From positions 1 to 64,000 of the forward strand of contig NZ_JAHQCW010000024.1 of the NCBI RefSeq assembly GCF_019042275.1: 64,000 nt of DNA, in the 5' to 3' direction. The position numbers and the translations under genes were made by a program. Each line of letters begins with the position of its first letter. The stretch's first letter is position 1. Shown one piece after another: positions 1-9,140 of this stretch. The notes under the pieces are model-generated. The model was not told the DNA's origin and did not search any database. It saw only the letters and a program-made list of their open reading frames with translations. This DNA comes from Diplocloster agilis. GTDB taxonomy: Bacteria > Bacillota > Clostridia > Lachnospirales > Lachnospiraceae.

Positions 1-340
1 TGGTGAATAGGCTCGGTTCCTGAATCCGGCTTTTCGATTTCACTTAGCGTATTCCAGCGCTAGCCCTCCGCGCCCCCAGGGAGATACAAAAGAACCCGGC
101 CGCCCGGAGCGTCCCCGGATACCGCCCGCGGTTCCAAGCCGTAAGCTGCGGACATACAAAGCCTCCAGGAAGAACGCTAAGCGAGTGCGACAGCGCCTGG
201 TGAATTGGCCCGGTTCCTGAATCTGCCGTCTGGATTTCACAAAGCAGCAGCCAGCCCTCCGCCCACCCAAGGACAGGCGTCCGCCCCACCGGGCGGCGCC
301 GGCCGGAAGCCACCATCCCGCCCCTCAGGGTTCTTCCTGT
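1..340. repeat. Two degenerate copies of a dispersed GC-rich repeat
   Basis: Positions 1 to about 198 match, with scattered changes, the right arm of the large palindrome at 59966-60179: the same run of tggtgaataggctcggtt, then cttttcgatttcacttagcg, then ccagcgc and agccctccgc follow in the same order. A second, more worn copy starts near 199 (tggtgaattggcccggttcc) and fades near 340. The element probably begins upstream of the window, so a left arm may be missing from view. Several short open frames cross it on both strands but none has a ribosome site or a recognisable product, so I see no gene here. Confidence 0.7.
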
Positions 341-380
341 CCCCAAGATCATTAAATTTTTATAAACTTGCAAGCTTATA

Positions 381-439
381 TTGACTATTGGTCATTTTTG
401 GTGTATAATTTTCCTTGAGCTTGAAATGACGTTTAGTCA
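381..439 (+). promoter_or_regulatory. Strong promoter with two TGAC-N5-GTCA operator-like palindromes
   Basis: TTGACT at 381-386 and TATAAT at 404-409 are separated by 17 bases, a near-ideal vegetative promoter for the MMPL gene that starts at 558. The palindrome TGAC-tattg-GTCA (382-394) overlaps the -35 box and spacer. A second one, TGAC-gttta-GTCA (427-439), lies just past the expected transcription start. Centres are 45 bp apart, about four helix turns. This arrangement fits a dimeric repressor, for example of the TetR family that often controls MMPL and YhgE genes, but no such regulator gene is in the window. Confidence 0.7.
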
Positions 440-557
440 TTTTATTGTGTGAACAACTTCTCAAATGAGGATGCGTTGCATATAGTAAACATTAATGAAG
501 GTACGGGGTGGCTGGATTCCGTATCGTGAGGAATTAGAATTTACGAGGAGGATTTGT

Positions 558-2648
558 ATGATTAAGCTTGCCAAGAAGATAGTGAAACATAAGAAAATCA
601 TCGTCGCCCTGTATATGCTGCTGCTGATACCGTCCGTGATCGGCATCGCGCACACCAGAGTCAACTATGATCTGCTCAGTTATCTGCCGGACAGCCTGGA
701 GACGGTGGAGGGGCAGAATATTATGGTGGATGAATTCGGGATGGGCGCTTTCTCCATGGTGATTGTGGAGGATATGCAGCCAAAGGACGTGGTGAAATTA
801 AAGGAACAGATCGCTCAGGTGGAGCATGTCAAGGAAGTGATCTGGTACGATGATGTCATGGATATCACCGTTCCTATGGAAATGCTGCCGGAGGATATCC
901 GAAACGCCTTTAATCATGGGGACGCTACCATGATGATCGCTTTATTTGATAATACCACCTCTTCCGATGAGACGATGACCGCCATCAGCCAGATGCGGGA
1001 TATCTGCAATCAGCAGTGTTTTATCAGCGGGATGAGCGGGATCGTTACCGATATCAAGAATCTGTCGCTTCAGGAGATGCCTGTCTATGTGGTGATCGCG
1101 GCGTTGCTTTCCCTGGTCGTCCTGACACTGACTATGGAATCTTTCCTGATCCCGCTTATTTTCCTGTTCAGCATCGGCGTGGCGATTCTTTATAACCTGG
1201 GCAGCAATGTGGTGATCGGGGAAATCTCCTATATTACCCAGGCGCTGACCGCTGTGCTGCAGCTTGGGGTTACCATGGATTATTCCATTTTCCTGCTGAA
1301 CAGTTACGAGGATAATAAACTCCGGTTCCCGGGGGAAAAAGACAGGGCCATGGCACATGCCATTTCCAACACATTCAAATCCATCACCGGCAGTTCCGTC
1401 ACCACCATCGCCGGATTCGCGGCTCTTTGTTTTATGAGCTTTACACTGGGACGGGATATCGGGGTGGTCATGATGAAGGGCGTGGTGATCGGAGTCCTTT
1501 GCTGTGTGACATTGCTTCCGTGCCTGATTCTTCTATTTGATAAGTGGATTGAAAAGACGCATCATAAGCCGCTGGTCCCGAATCTGGATAAGATCTCCGG
1601 TTTTATTACCAGACATTACGCGGCGTTTATCCTGTTTTTCCTGGTACTGCTGCTGCCCTCCCTTTGGGGTAATAATCACGTGGGCGTTTATTATAATATC
1701 GACAAATCCCTTCCCCAGACACTGCCCAGCAATATGGCCAACGCCAAGCTGGAAGAGGATTTCGATATGAATACGATCCATATGGTCCTGCTGAAAAACG
1801 GCCTGACTAACAAGGAAAAGGACGATATGGTCAGCCAGATCGATCAGGTAAAGGGTGTGAAATATACGCTGGGAATGAATTCCCTGGTAGGTCCGGGACT
1901 TCCGGATGAAATGATTCCTTCTGATTTAAAAGACAAGATCATGAGCGATCATTATGAGATTATCTTCGTCTGCTCGGATTACAAAACCGCAACTGAGGAA
2001 GTGAATGCGCAGATTACACAAATTGAGAAGATCGTGAAATCATTCAGCCCGGAATCCATGGTCGTCGGAGAAGCGCCTCTGACCAAGGATCTGGAGGATG
2101 TTACTTCCGTGGATTTCCGCAATGTCAACATCGCTTCCATCGCGGCCATTTTCCTGATTATCATGATCGTGTTCAAGTCCATTTCCCTGCCGGTGATCCT
2201 GGTGGCCGTGATCGAATTCGCCATCTGCATGAATATGGCGATCCCCTATTACATGGGCACTACGCTTCCTTTTGTGGCCAGCGTGGTAATCGGGACGATT
2301 CAGCTGGGAGCTACCGTGGATTACGCGATCCTGATGACCAGCCGTTACCAGAAGGAACGGGGGCGGGGCAAGAGCAAAAAGGATGCGATCAGCATTGCCC
2401 ACAAGACATCGATGAAGTCCATCCTGATCAGCGGATTCAGCTTCTTTGCCGCCACCTTCGGCGTGGGGCTTTACTCCAAGATCGATATGATCAGTTCCAT
2501 TTGTACGCTGTTATCCAGGGGCGCCATTATCAGTATGATTATCGTAATCTGCATACTGCCGTCCATGTTCATTATATTTGATAAAGTAATCTGTAAAACA
2601 TCGATTGGTTTCCTGGCAAAAGAGCCGGAGAATGAAGGAGGAAAATGA
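558..2648 (+). CDS. MMPL/RND-family transporter
   Basis: Integral membrane exporter of the MMPL branch of the RND superfamily, about 696 residues. It has the family's two-fold repeat: one N-terminal transmembrane helix, an extracytoplasmic loop, then a block of about five helices, all repeated once. The paired signature Gly-x-x-x-Asp-Tyr is visible in each half (LGVTMDYSIFL and LGATVDYAILM), the Asp being the expected proton-relay residue. The ATG at 558 is chosen because GAGGAGG lies just upstream; an in-frame ATG at 495 has no such site. The next gene, encoding a secreted heptad-repeat protein, begins one base after the stop, so the two are co-transcribed and probably act together in envelope export. 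The substrate (lipid, peptide or drug) cannot be read from sequence. Confidence 0.9.
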   Translation: MIKLAKKIVKHKKIIVALYMLLLIPSVIGIAHTRVNYDLLSYLPDSLETVEGQNIMVDEFGMGAFSMVIVEDMQPKDVVKLKEQIAQVEHVKEVIWYDDVMDITVPMEMLPEDIRNAFNHGDATMMIALFDNTTSSDETMTAISQMRDICNQQCFISGMSGIVTDIKNLSLQEMPVYVVIAALLSLVVLTLTMESFLIPLIFLFSIGVAILYNLGSNVVIGEISYITQALTAVLQLGVTMDYSIFLLNSYEDNKLRFPGEKDRAMAHAISNTFKSITGSSVTTIAGFAALCFMSFTLGRDIGVVMMKGVVIGVLCCVTLLPCLILLFDKWIEKTHHKPLVPNLDKISGFITRHYAAFILFFLVLLLPSLWGNNHVGVYYNIDKSLPQTLPSNMANAKLEEDFDMNTIHMVLLKNGLTNKEKDDMVSQIDQVKGVKYTLGMNSLVGPGLPDEMIPSDLKDKIMSDHYEIIFVCSDYKTATEEVNAQITQIEKIVKSFSPESMVVGEAPLTKDLEDVTSVDFRNVNIASIAAIFLIIMIVFKSISLPVILVAVIEFAICMNMAIPYYMGTTLPFVASVVIGTIQLGATVDYAILMTSRYQKERGRGKSKKDAISIAHKTSMKSILISGFSFFAATFGVGLYSKIDMISSICTLLSRGAIISMIIVICILPSMFIIFDKVICKTSIGFLAKEPENEGGK

Positions 2649-2649
2649 C

Positions 2650-4914
2650 ATGAAAAGTATGAAAAAATATGCTGCTGCCGGCGCCGCCGTGCTGCTCACC
2701 GGCGTCTTAACGGTCGGATCGGCCATGTGGTCCGGCGCTCCGTATCTCACCGCCGCCGAATCGGACCCGGATGACAAGGAAAAACTGGTGGACGCCATTG
2801 AGGAAGTGGGGACGAATACCCCCGCGGTTTCCGGCGGCACCGAGCTTTCAAAGGAAGAGACCGTCTATGTGACCGCGGACGCTTCGGGGAATGTAACGAA
2901 GGTGATCGTCTCCGACTGGCTTAAGAATGCGGGCCGGGAAGCGTCTCTTAGCGATGTGTCCGATCTGAAGGATATTGAAAATGTAAAAGGCGACGAGACC
3001 TTTACCCAGGATGGGAACCGGCTGACCTGGCAAACGGCAGGGGCCGACATTTATTATCAGGGAACCACCGACAAAGCGCTGCCAGTATCCATGGACATCC
3101 GCTATGAGCTGGACGGTAAACAGATCTCTCCCGCGGATCTCGTTGGAAAGAGCGGTACTCTTTCCATGACCGTATCCTATACCGCCGCGGATCTTCCGTT
3201 TACCATGATTACGGCCATGATGCTGCCGGTGGAACATTTTCAGAACGTAGCTTTGGATAATGGAAAAATCATTTCCGATGCCAAGACCGATATTGCCGTT
3301 GGCCTTGCCTTCCCGGGATTGCAGGACCGACTGGACCTGGACAGCGAAGCTCTGGAATTCCCCACCTCGTTTACGCTGACCGCCGATGTCACCGATTTTC
3401 AGATGGGGCCTACCATGACGATCGCCACCTGCGGATTGTTAAATGACATGGATCTGGATGATTTTGAGGGAATGGATGATCTGAAGGATGCGTTAAATGA
3501 CTTGTCGGACGCGTCAACAGAGCTGGTAGACGGAACCGGTGATCTGAAGGAAGGCGTCGATAAGCTGCAATCCAAGACCGGTGAGTTCAAGGACGGTGTG
3601 AATACGTTAAATGATGGACTGAATCAGCTTCAGGATGGCGCCGGTACTTTAAAAGACGGGGTGAATCAGTACACCGACGGGGCCGATACCCTGGCCTCCG
3701 GCGTAAATCAGTATGTGGACGGCGCTAACACGCTGGCCTCCGGCGCTTCCCAGTATGTGGACGGAACCAACCGGCTGGCCGGAGGAGTTACACAGTATGT
3801 AGAAGGCGCTTCCGCTTTGAGCACCGGGGTCAAACAGTATGTGGAGGGCAGCAAATCCGTGGCGGAAGGTATCGATCAGTTGAATCAGGCGCTATCGGGA
3901 TTGAATATCTCCGAGGAAGACTTAAATACGCTTAATACTCTGGTGACACTGGCCGGCGGCCTGGATAACGACACGCTGAATCAGCTTCGCGGCATGTCCG
4001 GATCGATCAATGGGGGAATCGACCAGTATAACGAGCAGTTACAGCAGGCGCTGGACAGCGCCCTGTCCCAGAGCTTAAGCGGCAACCTGACACCGGCGAT
4101 ACTGGATTCCATTGATCCCACCGGTGCAATGCCTCAGGACCAAAAGGACGCACTGGCGGCCTCCATTAATTCCGGCATTTCGCAGACGGTAACCGGCACC
4201 TTAAACACGGTATTCCAGTCAGATCCGGCCTCCCCGCTGAAAGACAAGGTGACAGCCGCCGGTACTACGCTCAATGGGCTGGCTGATAATCTGGGTTCCA
4301 TGAAGTCCGGGATGGATACTGTAAAACCGCTGCTGACACAGCTTCCTGATCTGCAGCAGCTCCCCGGGGTAGTTGGCCAGATCAAAGGCGGAATGGATCA
4401 GCTGTCCGAGAAAAACGACATACTGACAGGGGGGGCTGACGCCTTGCTTCAGAGCTCTCCGGATCTGAAAAGCGGCGCAAAAGAGCTGACTGATAAGAGC
4501 GCCGATCTGAAAAACGGCGCATCCGCACTGACCGGCAAGAGCGGCGAATTAAAGAACGGCGCCAATACCTTATCCGGCAAAAGCGGCGAGCTGCGGGACG
4601 GCGTCAACAGCCTGGCCTCCGCATCCGATCAGTTAAAGGACGGCGGGAACACGCTGAGCAAAGGAACCAACGCGCTGGCCGACGGCATCGGAACCCTGGC
4701 CGACGGGGCGAAGGATCTGAACAGCGGCATGAAAGAATTTGACGAAACCGGGATTCAGAAGTTAAAATCCACCTTTGATGATGATATCCAGGGGCTGCTG
4801 GACCGGGTGGATGATATAAGCCAGGAGAGCAAAGCTTACAAATCCTTCTCCGGAATCCGGGACGATATGAACGGCAGCGTAAAATTCATCATAGAAACAG
4901 CGGAAATTAAATAG
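2650..4914 (+). CDS. YhgE-like secreted heptad-repeat protein
   Basis: A 754-residue exported protein starting at the ATG after GAAGGAGG. Residues 1 to about 35 form a signal peptide or single anchor (KKYAAAGAAVLLTGVL). The remainder is extracytoplasmic and contains two long runs of short repeats of the type Leu-x-x-Gly-x-x-x-Leu (for example LKDGVNQYTDGADTLASG near 335-430 and LTDKSADLKNGASALTGKSG near 610-720), the pattern seen in YhgE/Pip-family proteins. Unlike full-length YhgE, it has no C-terminal block of membrane helices and ends in a hydrophilic tail. Coupled to the MMPL gene before it. In Firmicutes, YhgE/Pip proteins and MMPL exporters are often co-located and TetR-regulated; the role here is probably an envelope partner of the exporter, which is inference. 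Confidence 0.8.
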   Translation: MKSMKKYAAAGAAVLLTGVLTVGSAMWSGAPYLTAAESDPDDKEKLVDAIEEVGTNTPAVSGGTELSKEETVYVTADASGNVTKVIVSDWLKNAGREASLSDVSDLKDIENVKGDETFTQDGNRLTWQTAGADIYYQGTTDKALPVSMDIRYELDGKQISPADLVGKSGTLSMTVSYTAADLPFTMITAMMLPVEHFQNVALDNGKIISDAKTDIAVGLAFPGLQDRLDLDSEALEFPTSFTLTADVTDFQMGPTMTIATCGLLNDMDLDDFEGMDDLKDALNDLSDASTELVDGTGDLKEGVDKLQSKTGEFKDGVNTLNDGLNQLQDGAGTLKDGVNQYTDGADTLASGVNQYVDGANTLASGASQYVDGTNRLAGGVTQYVEGASALSTGVKQYVEGSKSVAEGIDQLNQALSGLNISEEDLNTLNTLVTLAGGLDNDTLNQLRGMSGSINGGIDQYNEQLQQALDSALSQSLSGNLTPAILDSIDPTGAMPQDQKDALAASINSGISQTVTGTLNTVFQSDPASPLKDKVTAAGTTLNGLADNLGSMKSGMDTVKPLLTQLPDLQQLPGVVGQIKGGMDQLSEKNDILTGGADALLQSSPDLKSGAKELTDKSADLKNGASALTGKSGELKNGANTLSGKSGELRDGVNSLASASDQLKDGGNTLSKGTNALADGIGTLADGAKDLNSGMKEFDETGIQKLKSTFDDDIQGLLDRVDDISQESKAYKSFSGIRDDMNGSVKFIIETAEIK

Positions 4915-5123
4915 AGAGGGGACTGGCTCCTTCCGGCGAGCAGCCGGGCAAGCAGTAAAGCAGGAACGGAAGGTGCCTGTCCCCGGATGCCGGGCTTTGT
5001 GCACACCTCCCTTGTTGATATGTCAGGGGCGGTACTGCACGAGTCCGCTTCCGGGGACAGGCACCTTCCTATTCTGCTTTATTTCTTGCCCGGCTGCCTG
5101 CCGGAAGGAGCCAGTCCCCTCTC
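4915..5123. repeat. Long inverted repeat, GGGGACTGGC family, copy 1
   Basis: The two arms, about 4915-4993 and 5046-5122, are reverse complements over roughly 78 bases with few mismatches; both ends read gagaggggactggctccttccgg. The element exactly fills the gap between two convergent genes: the left end abuts the TAG of the YhgE-like gene and the right end overlaps the stop of the TauE gene. An inner segment contains a second family motif (ggtgcctgtccccgg). As RNA either strand would fold into a very long hairpin, so it can serve as a bidirectional terminator or RNase-stop. Related copies are at 38776 and 40162. Confidence 0.85.
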
Positions 5124-5901
5124 ATAGGAATTGTATTATGTTGTAAATGTTAATGCCCACAATTACAAGCATAATTAGAATAAACAGTTTTTCAACCGTC
5201 CGGTCCCGGATCGTCTTATTGATCCGGCTGCCCAGCATTCCGCCCAGAACGCCGCCCAGAACCATCACGCCCAGCGACAGTACCGCGAATTCGGGAACCG
5301 TGCCGGTGCAAAGGGTATTCAGCAGGCTGGCCGCCTGGGAGAACATAATGATATATAATGAGTTGACCGCAGCGGTCTTGGTCTCCATTGAGAAGAAATA
5401 GTAAAGGACCACCAGATTGATCGGGCCTCCCCCTATCCCCAAAAAGGATGACATAATGCCCAGAAGCAGTCCGATCGCGGCGCACAGGGCGACGTTCGTC
5501 ATATGTAACGTCCGGATTTTCTTTCTGTTGACCGTATACAGCAGCGCCGCTGCCGTAACAAGCATCAGGCACACGGCCTGCACGCAGCCCACTACATTCT
5601 CCGCCGCCTGCCGGCTGATCCATTGAAACATGTATTTTCCGCAGACGCCTCCGGCCGCGGCACCGAGGGCCAGCGGCGTGGAGATCCGGTAATCCATCCG
5701 GATCTGTCCGTTCCTTTTATTTTTCATCACAGAGATCACGGACATGGTCAGCACCGTGCATCCGGACAGAAAGCTGATGGAGGCCACGCTCATCACCTGA
5801 AAGGAATCCAGCAGCGGCTTCATCAGCACACCGCCGCCGATTCCGCAGATCGAGCCGATAATGGAGGCCGCGAAGCTTACGATCAAAAACAGCAGCGTCA
5901 T
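5122..5901 (-). CDS. TauE/SafE family anion exporter
   Basis: A 259-residue membrane protein with about eight predicted helices in the two-fold arrangement of the TauE/SafE (DUF81) family. The glycine-rich family motif occurs once in each half: SICGIGGGVLMKPLL near residue 20 and SSFLGIGGGPINLVV near residue 150. The family exports sulfite, sulfoacetate or related anions across the cytoplasmic membrane. Its ATG overlaps the TGA of the sulfatase before it (ATGA), so the two are translationally coupled. The context suggests it disposes of the sulfate or sulfite set free by the two sulfatases upstream. The actual anion is inferred from context only. Confidence 0.85.
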   Translation of the reverse strand: MTLLFLIVSFAASIIGSICGIGGGVLMKPLLDSFQVMSVASISFLSGCTVLTMSVISVMKNKRNGQIRMDYRISTPLALGAAAGGVCGKYMFQWISRQAAENVVGCVQAVCLMLVTAAALLYTVNRKKIRTLHMTNVALCAAIGLLLGIMSSFLGIGGGPINLVVLYYFFSMETKTAAVNSLYIIMFSQAASLLNTLCTGTVPEFAVLSLGVMVLGGVLGGMLGSRINKTIRDRTVEKLFILIMLVIVGINIYNIIQFL

Positions 5902-7343
5902 TGTACTTCCATTCGAATATCCCGAATGACCTCCTTCATCTCCAAAGGTTCAAAGCGGACATCCTGCGGATATTTCGGATCGTTCCACTCCAGGCTTTTG
6001 ATATCCCGCACCTTGACGCCAAGCAGCCGCTTCAGCAGCTTCAGCGTCATTTTCTGACGGACCGTGGTATATTCCGGGTCGTCATACAGATTGTTCAGTT
6101 CCTTTGGGTCCGACGACAGATCGTACAGCTCGCACCGGTCGTCATAATAAATCGTCAGTTTCAGGCTGCCCTCCCGCAGCATGGCCCCGGGTCCGAAGGA
6201 GGTGGGCACGTGGGGGGCTAAAAGCTTAAGCCCGGGAATCGCCTCCTTGCAGGTAGGAGCGCCTCCTCCCGCCTCGCACAGCACGCTGTCCCTGAATTTG
6301 TCATAGATCCCCGCGTCCAGAGCAGGGCAGATGGATTTGCCCACCATCGTAGGCGGCGCTTCCACGCCCAGCATATCCAGCAGGGTGGGGGTAAGGTCTA
6401 CTTCCTCCACCAGGCCGCCGAACCGGATACCATGATATTTGTCCGGGTGGTACAGGATCGCGGGAATTCTGGTAAGGCAGTCGTAGAATACCGGAATCTT
6501 ATGGGTCATACCCCGGTTCCCCAATAATTCTCCATGGTCGGAGAAGAACAGCACCACCGTATTCGCAAGAAGGCCGCTCTCTTTTAAGTAGTCCATCACC
6601 CGGCCCACACTGTCGTCCACGTAGCGGATCTGCCCCATGTAATGGGCCACCGCTTGGCGCATCTGTGTCTCCGAACACAGATCCATCTCCGAATGTTTCC
6701 GCCAGACCTCGTTGCGCACCGGCTCTGTGTCCTTATCATATTCCCGGAATTCCTTCCCCAATTCCACCTGGTCAGGATCAAACATGGTGTCGTATGGCGG
6801 CGGGCAGGTAAACGCGGGATGCGGGTCCTGATAATTAATCCAGGTAAAAAACGGCCGGTCTTTATTTTCCCCCATAAAACCAATCGCCTCGTCGGTCAGC
6901 CGGCCCGTGATATTATAGGGATGATTCTCCTCCAAAGTAAACGAGGAAAAGGAATGTTCATACTTCTCATGCCCGTCGTAGTTTCCCAGGCAGATCTCGT
7001 CCAGTCCATCCCAGAGTTTTTCCAGTTCGGAATAGATGAACAGATGATTTTTTCCGTACATGCCGGTCCGGTAGCCCTGGTCTTTGAGCTGACTCACCAG
7101 GTTCGGCACCTCGGAACTGATGGAGGACCAGTAGTTCCGGTGATTGTGTTCGGAAAAATAGGTGCTGGTAGCGAAACTGATCCGGCTGGGCGCGCACAGC
7201 GGGGCGGCGCAGTAACAATTGTCCAGGGTCACCCCCTGTTCGGAAAGCGCGTCGATGTGATTGGTTTGGATACTTTCATGGCCATAGCAGCTCAGATAAT
7301 CCCGGCGCATCTGGTCGGGTGTTATAATCACCAGGTTATACAA
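5898..7343 (-). CDS. Type I sulfatase (Cys-type, CAPSR motif)
   Basis: A 481-residue member of the alkaline phosphatase/arylsulfatase superfamily. The formylglycine motif Cys-Ala-Pro-Ser-Arg lies at residues 50-54, in the canonical C-x-P-x-R form that anaerobic sulfatase-maturating enzymes oxidise. The metal site starts with TPDQMRRD near residue 10, and the second metal motif is FFSDHGELLG. No signal peptide is present, so hydrolysis takes place in the cytoplasm on an imported sulfate ester. The start chosen is TTG at 7343, eight bases after GGGAGG and immediately before the conserved YNLVIITPDQ. An upstream in-frame extension to 7565 would only translate a repeat array. Stop overlaps the TauE start. 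The substrate is unknown; sulfated glycan fragments or other organosulfates are possible. Confidence 0.9.
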   Translation of the reverse strand: MYNLVIITPDQMRRDYLSCYGHESIQTNHIDALSEQGVTLDNCYCAAPLCAPSRISFATSTYFSEHNHRNYWSSISSEVPNLVSQLKDQGYRTGMYGKNHLFIYSELEKLWDGLDEICLGNYDGHEKYEHSFSSFTLEENHPYNITGRLTDEAIGFMGENKDRPFFTWINYQDPHPAFTCPPPYDTMFDPDQVELGKEFREYDKDTEPVRNEVWRKHSEMDLCSETQMRQAVAHYMGQIRYVDDSVGRVMDYLKESGLLANTVVLFFSDHGELLGNRGMTHKIPVFYDCLTRIPAILYHPDKYHGIRFGGLVEEVDLTPTLLDMLGVEAPPTMVGKSICPALDAGIYDKFRDSVLCEAGGGAPTCKEAIPGLKLLAPHVPTSFGPGAMLREGSLKLTIYYDDRCELYDLSSDPKELNNLYDDPEYTTVRQKMTLKLLKRLLGVKVRDIKSLEWNDPKYPQDVRFEPLEMKEVIRDIRMEVQ

Positions 7344-7459
7344 GTGAATTCCCTCCCTTTGTTCTCTAATAAACGGTTCTATTTCATGCTTCTGTTTTAG
7401 GTTGTGAATTAATTTATTGTTATGAATATATGGTTCGCAACGATTTCTTATTTTACTGA

Positions 7460-7550
7460 CCGGACATTCGCAGTCGTTATTGCCGATTGGACACTCGCAG
7501 TTGTTATCTATACTGATTGGACATTCGCAGTTGTTCCCTAATGTGTTTTC
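7460..7550. repeat. Three direct repeats between the two sulfatase genes
   Basis: On the minus strand three units begin aacaactgcgaatgtcc, aacaactgcgagtgtcc and aacgactgcgaatgtcc, with start-to-start distances of 30 and 27 bases. They lie in the 209-base gap between the stop of one sulfatase (7553) and the TTG start of the next (7343). Read in the sulfatase frame they would give Asn-Asn-Cys-Glu-Cys-Pro three times. I take them as a non-coding 3'-end array because the next gene has a well-placed ribosome site further down. The placement just after a stop codon mirrors the GGGACATGTCC arrays elsewhere in the window. Confidence 0.7.
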
Positions 7551-7552
7551 CC

Positions 7553-9127
7553 TTACATAGAACAAAAGTAATTGTCTTTTGACACCTTAAAATCCCTGAT
7601 ATTTTTGGAGAACTCAAACTGGTGAATCCGCATCAGGGGACGGTATGTCAAAGGAAAGGTCTTCATTTCCCCGTTCTCCATGGACTGCTTAAGGCCCGGG
7701 CGGCTGCAGATCTCCTTTAATTTCATACGGAACTCATCCGCGTCGCGGGTTCGGATGGAAATCAGATTTTCATATTCTTCCGGGTCTTCCCGGAGGTCAA
7801 AGAGCTGTTCCAGTCCCCCGTTGGAGAGGAAGATATACTTATACCGCCCTTCCCGGATCATGACTTTGAAGCGCTCGGTTCCGGGACGGCCGTAGACTCC
7901 GACCACCGCTTCTCTTTTCTCGCCGCCCAGGATATCCACCCCGTCCTTCTTTTTCATAAGTTCTTCCGTTCTTTTTCCGCTATGCAGGTCATTGCGCAGT
8001 TCTTCGGGCCGTACTTTTTGCTCCTTAGTCTCCATCAAACCGGCCGCCCTGAGTGCGATCGGATACAGATCCGCCAGCTCAATCAGGCTGTCATCCACAG
8101 CGCCCTGCGGCAGAACCCCCGGCATACTCAGCAGAAACGGAATCTTCGCGGACGCCTCAAAAAACGTCTCCTTCTGCCATGCCCGGTGGTCTCCCATCTG
8201 ATCCCCGTGATCCGAAAAGAAGCAGATCAGCGTCCGGTCCGCATCCGGCCTGCGCTCGACCGCGTCCAGAATCCTGCCGATGCAGGCGTCTATGTAGCTG
8301 ATCTCCCCATAGTAGCGGGAACGCAGATTTCTGGCCCAGGCGTCGTTGATTTCGTCCGCCCAGATCGCGTAGTTCATAAATGTAATCTGTTCGTCCATCA
8401 GATCGATGTTTTTATCTCCGCGTATGGGATTCGGCATCCGGTCCGGGTTGTACATCAGATGGTAGGGGGCCGGCGGAGCGCAGGGCGGATGGGGACCGAC
8501 AAAGGAGACAAAACCAAAATAGGGCCGCTTATCCTCTTTCTCAATTTCCCGAACCGCCAGGTCCGCGGTAAAAGCTTCCACGGTCAATTCCTGCGGGAAG
8601 GGGCTCATCTGGGGGACATAATACATATTCGTGCGCTCTCCGTGAAGCTGGTCGATATGCGCGTATTCCGGATGTTCCCGCAGCATGAAGCCCGCATAGG
8701 CATCCTTTTCCTTGATTTCAGGAGTTTCCCATAATTCTTCCGTATGCTTGTGTACTTCAAAGCCCAGATCCTCGTAGCAATCCGGTTTGGTATGGAATTT
8801 GCCGATGCCGAAGGTGCGGTATCCCTGATCAGTAAGACAGCGCGCCAGATAGGAGCCGCACCGTTCTTCGATCGCTTCCGGCTGCCCATCCATGGGAACC
8901 GGATTTTCGTTGGAATAACAGCCGGTTTTCTCCGGTTCGCAGCCGGTCATCACCGTATAGCGCGCGGCCACGCAGACCGGGCAGGTGGAGTAGGCTTCCG
9001 TAAAAGCCACTCCTCTGGCCGCCAGGCGGTCCAGGTTGGGAGTCTGAATTGTGTCATTTCCCAGTGCCTGTATGCAGTCGTAGCGGAACTGGTCGCACAT
9101 CAGATACAAAATATTATATTTATCCAA
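7553..9127 (-). CDS. Type I sulfatase (C-x-A-x-R variant)
   Basis: A 524-residue sulfatase with the formylglycine motif Cys-Val-Ala-Ala-Arg at 52-56, the variant in which Ala replaces Pro; this form is also used by choline-sulfatase-like enzymes and is activated by anSMEs. The N-terminal metal motif is MCDQFRYD (residues 10-17), and FFSDHGDQMGDHRAW carries the second set of metal and sulfate ligands. There is no signal peptide, so it acts in the cytoplasm. Start is TTG at 9127 behind AGAGGTG, 13 bases after the ATPase stop. It differs clearly from the downstream sulfatase, so the pair probably removes sulfates at different positions or from different substrates. A choline-sulfatase-like assignment is possible, but the sequence does not settle it. 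Confidence 0.9.
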   Translation of the reverse strand: MDKYNILYLMCDQFRYDCIQALGNDTIQTPNLDRLAARGVAFTEAYSTCPVCVAARYTVMTGCEPEKTGCYSNENPVPMDGQPEAIEERCGSYLARCLTDQGYRTFGIGKFHTKPDCYEDLGFEVHKHTEELWETPEIKEKDAYAGFMLREHPEYAHIDQLHGERTNMYYVPQMSPFPQELTVEAFTADLAVREIEKEDKRPYFGFVSFVGPHPPCAPPAPYHLMYNPDRMPNPIRGDKNIDLMDEQITFMNYAIWADEINDAWARNLRSRYYGEISYIDACIGRILDAVERRPDADRTLICFFSDHGDQMGDHRAWQKETFFEASAKIPFLLSMPGVLPQGAVDDSLIELADLYPIALRAAGLMETKEQKVRPEELRNDLHSGKRTEELMKKKDGVDILGGEKREAVVGVYGRPGTERFKVMIREGRYKYIFLSNGGLEQLFDLREDPEEYENLISIRTRDADEFRMKLKEICSRPGLKQSMENGEMKTFPLTYRPLMRIHQFEFSKNIRDFKVSKDNYFCSM

Positions 9128-9140
9128 ATTTACACCTCTT

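Noticed and set aside
7344-7565. N-terminal extension of the CAPSR sulfatase with three Cys-Glu-Cys-Pro units
   Set aside because: The TTG at 7343 has a well-spaced GGGAGG and stands exactly at the conserved sulfatase start; the extension would begin inside the previous gene without a ribosome site.
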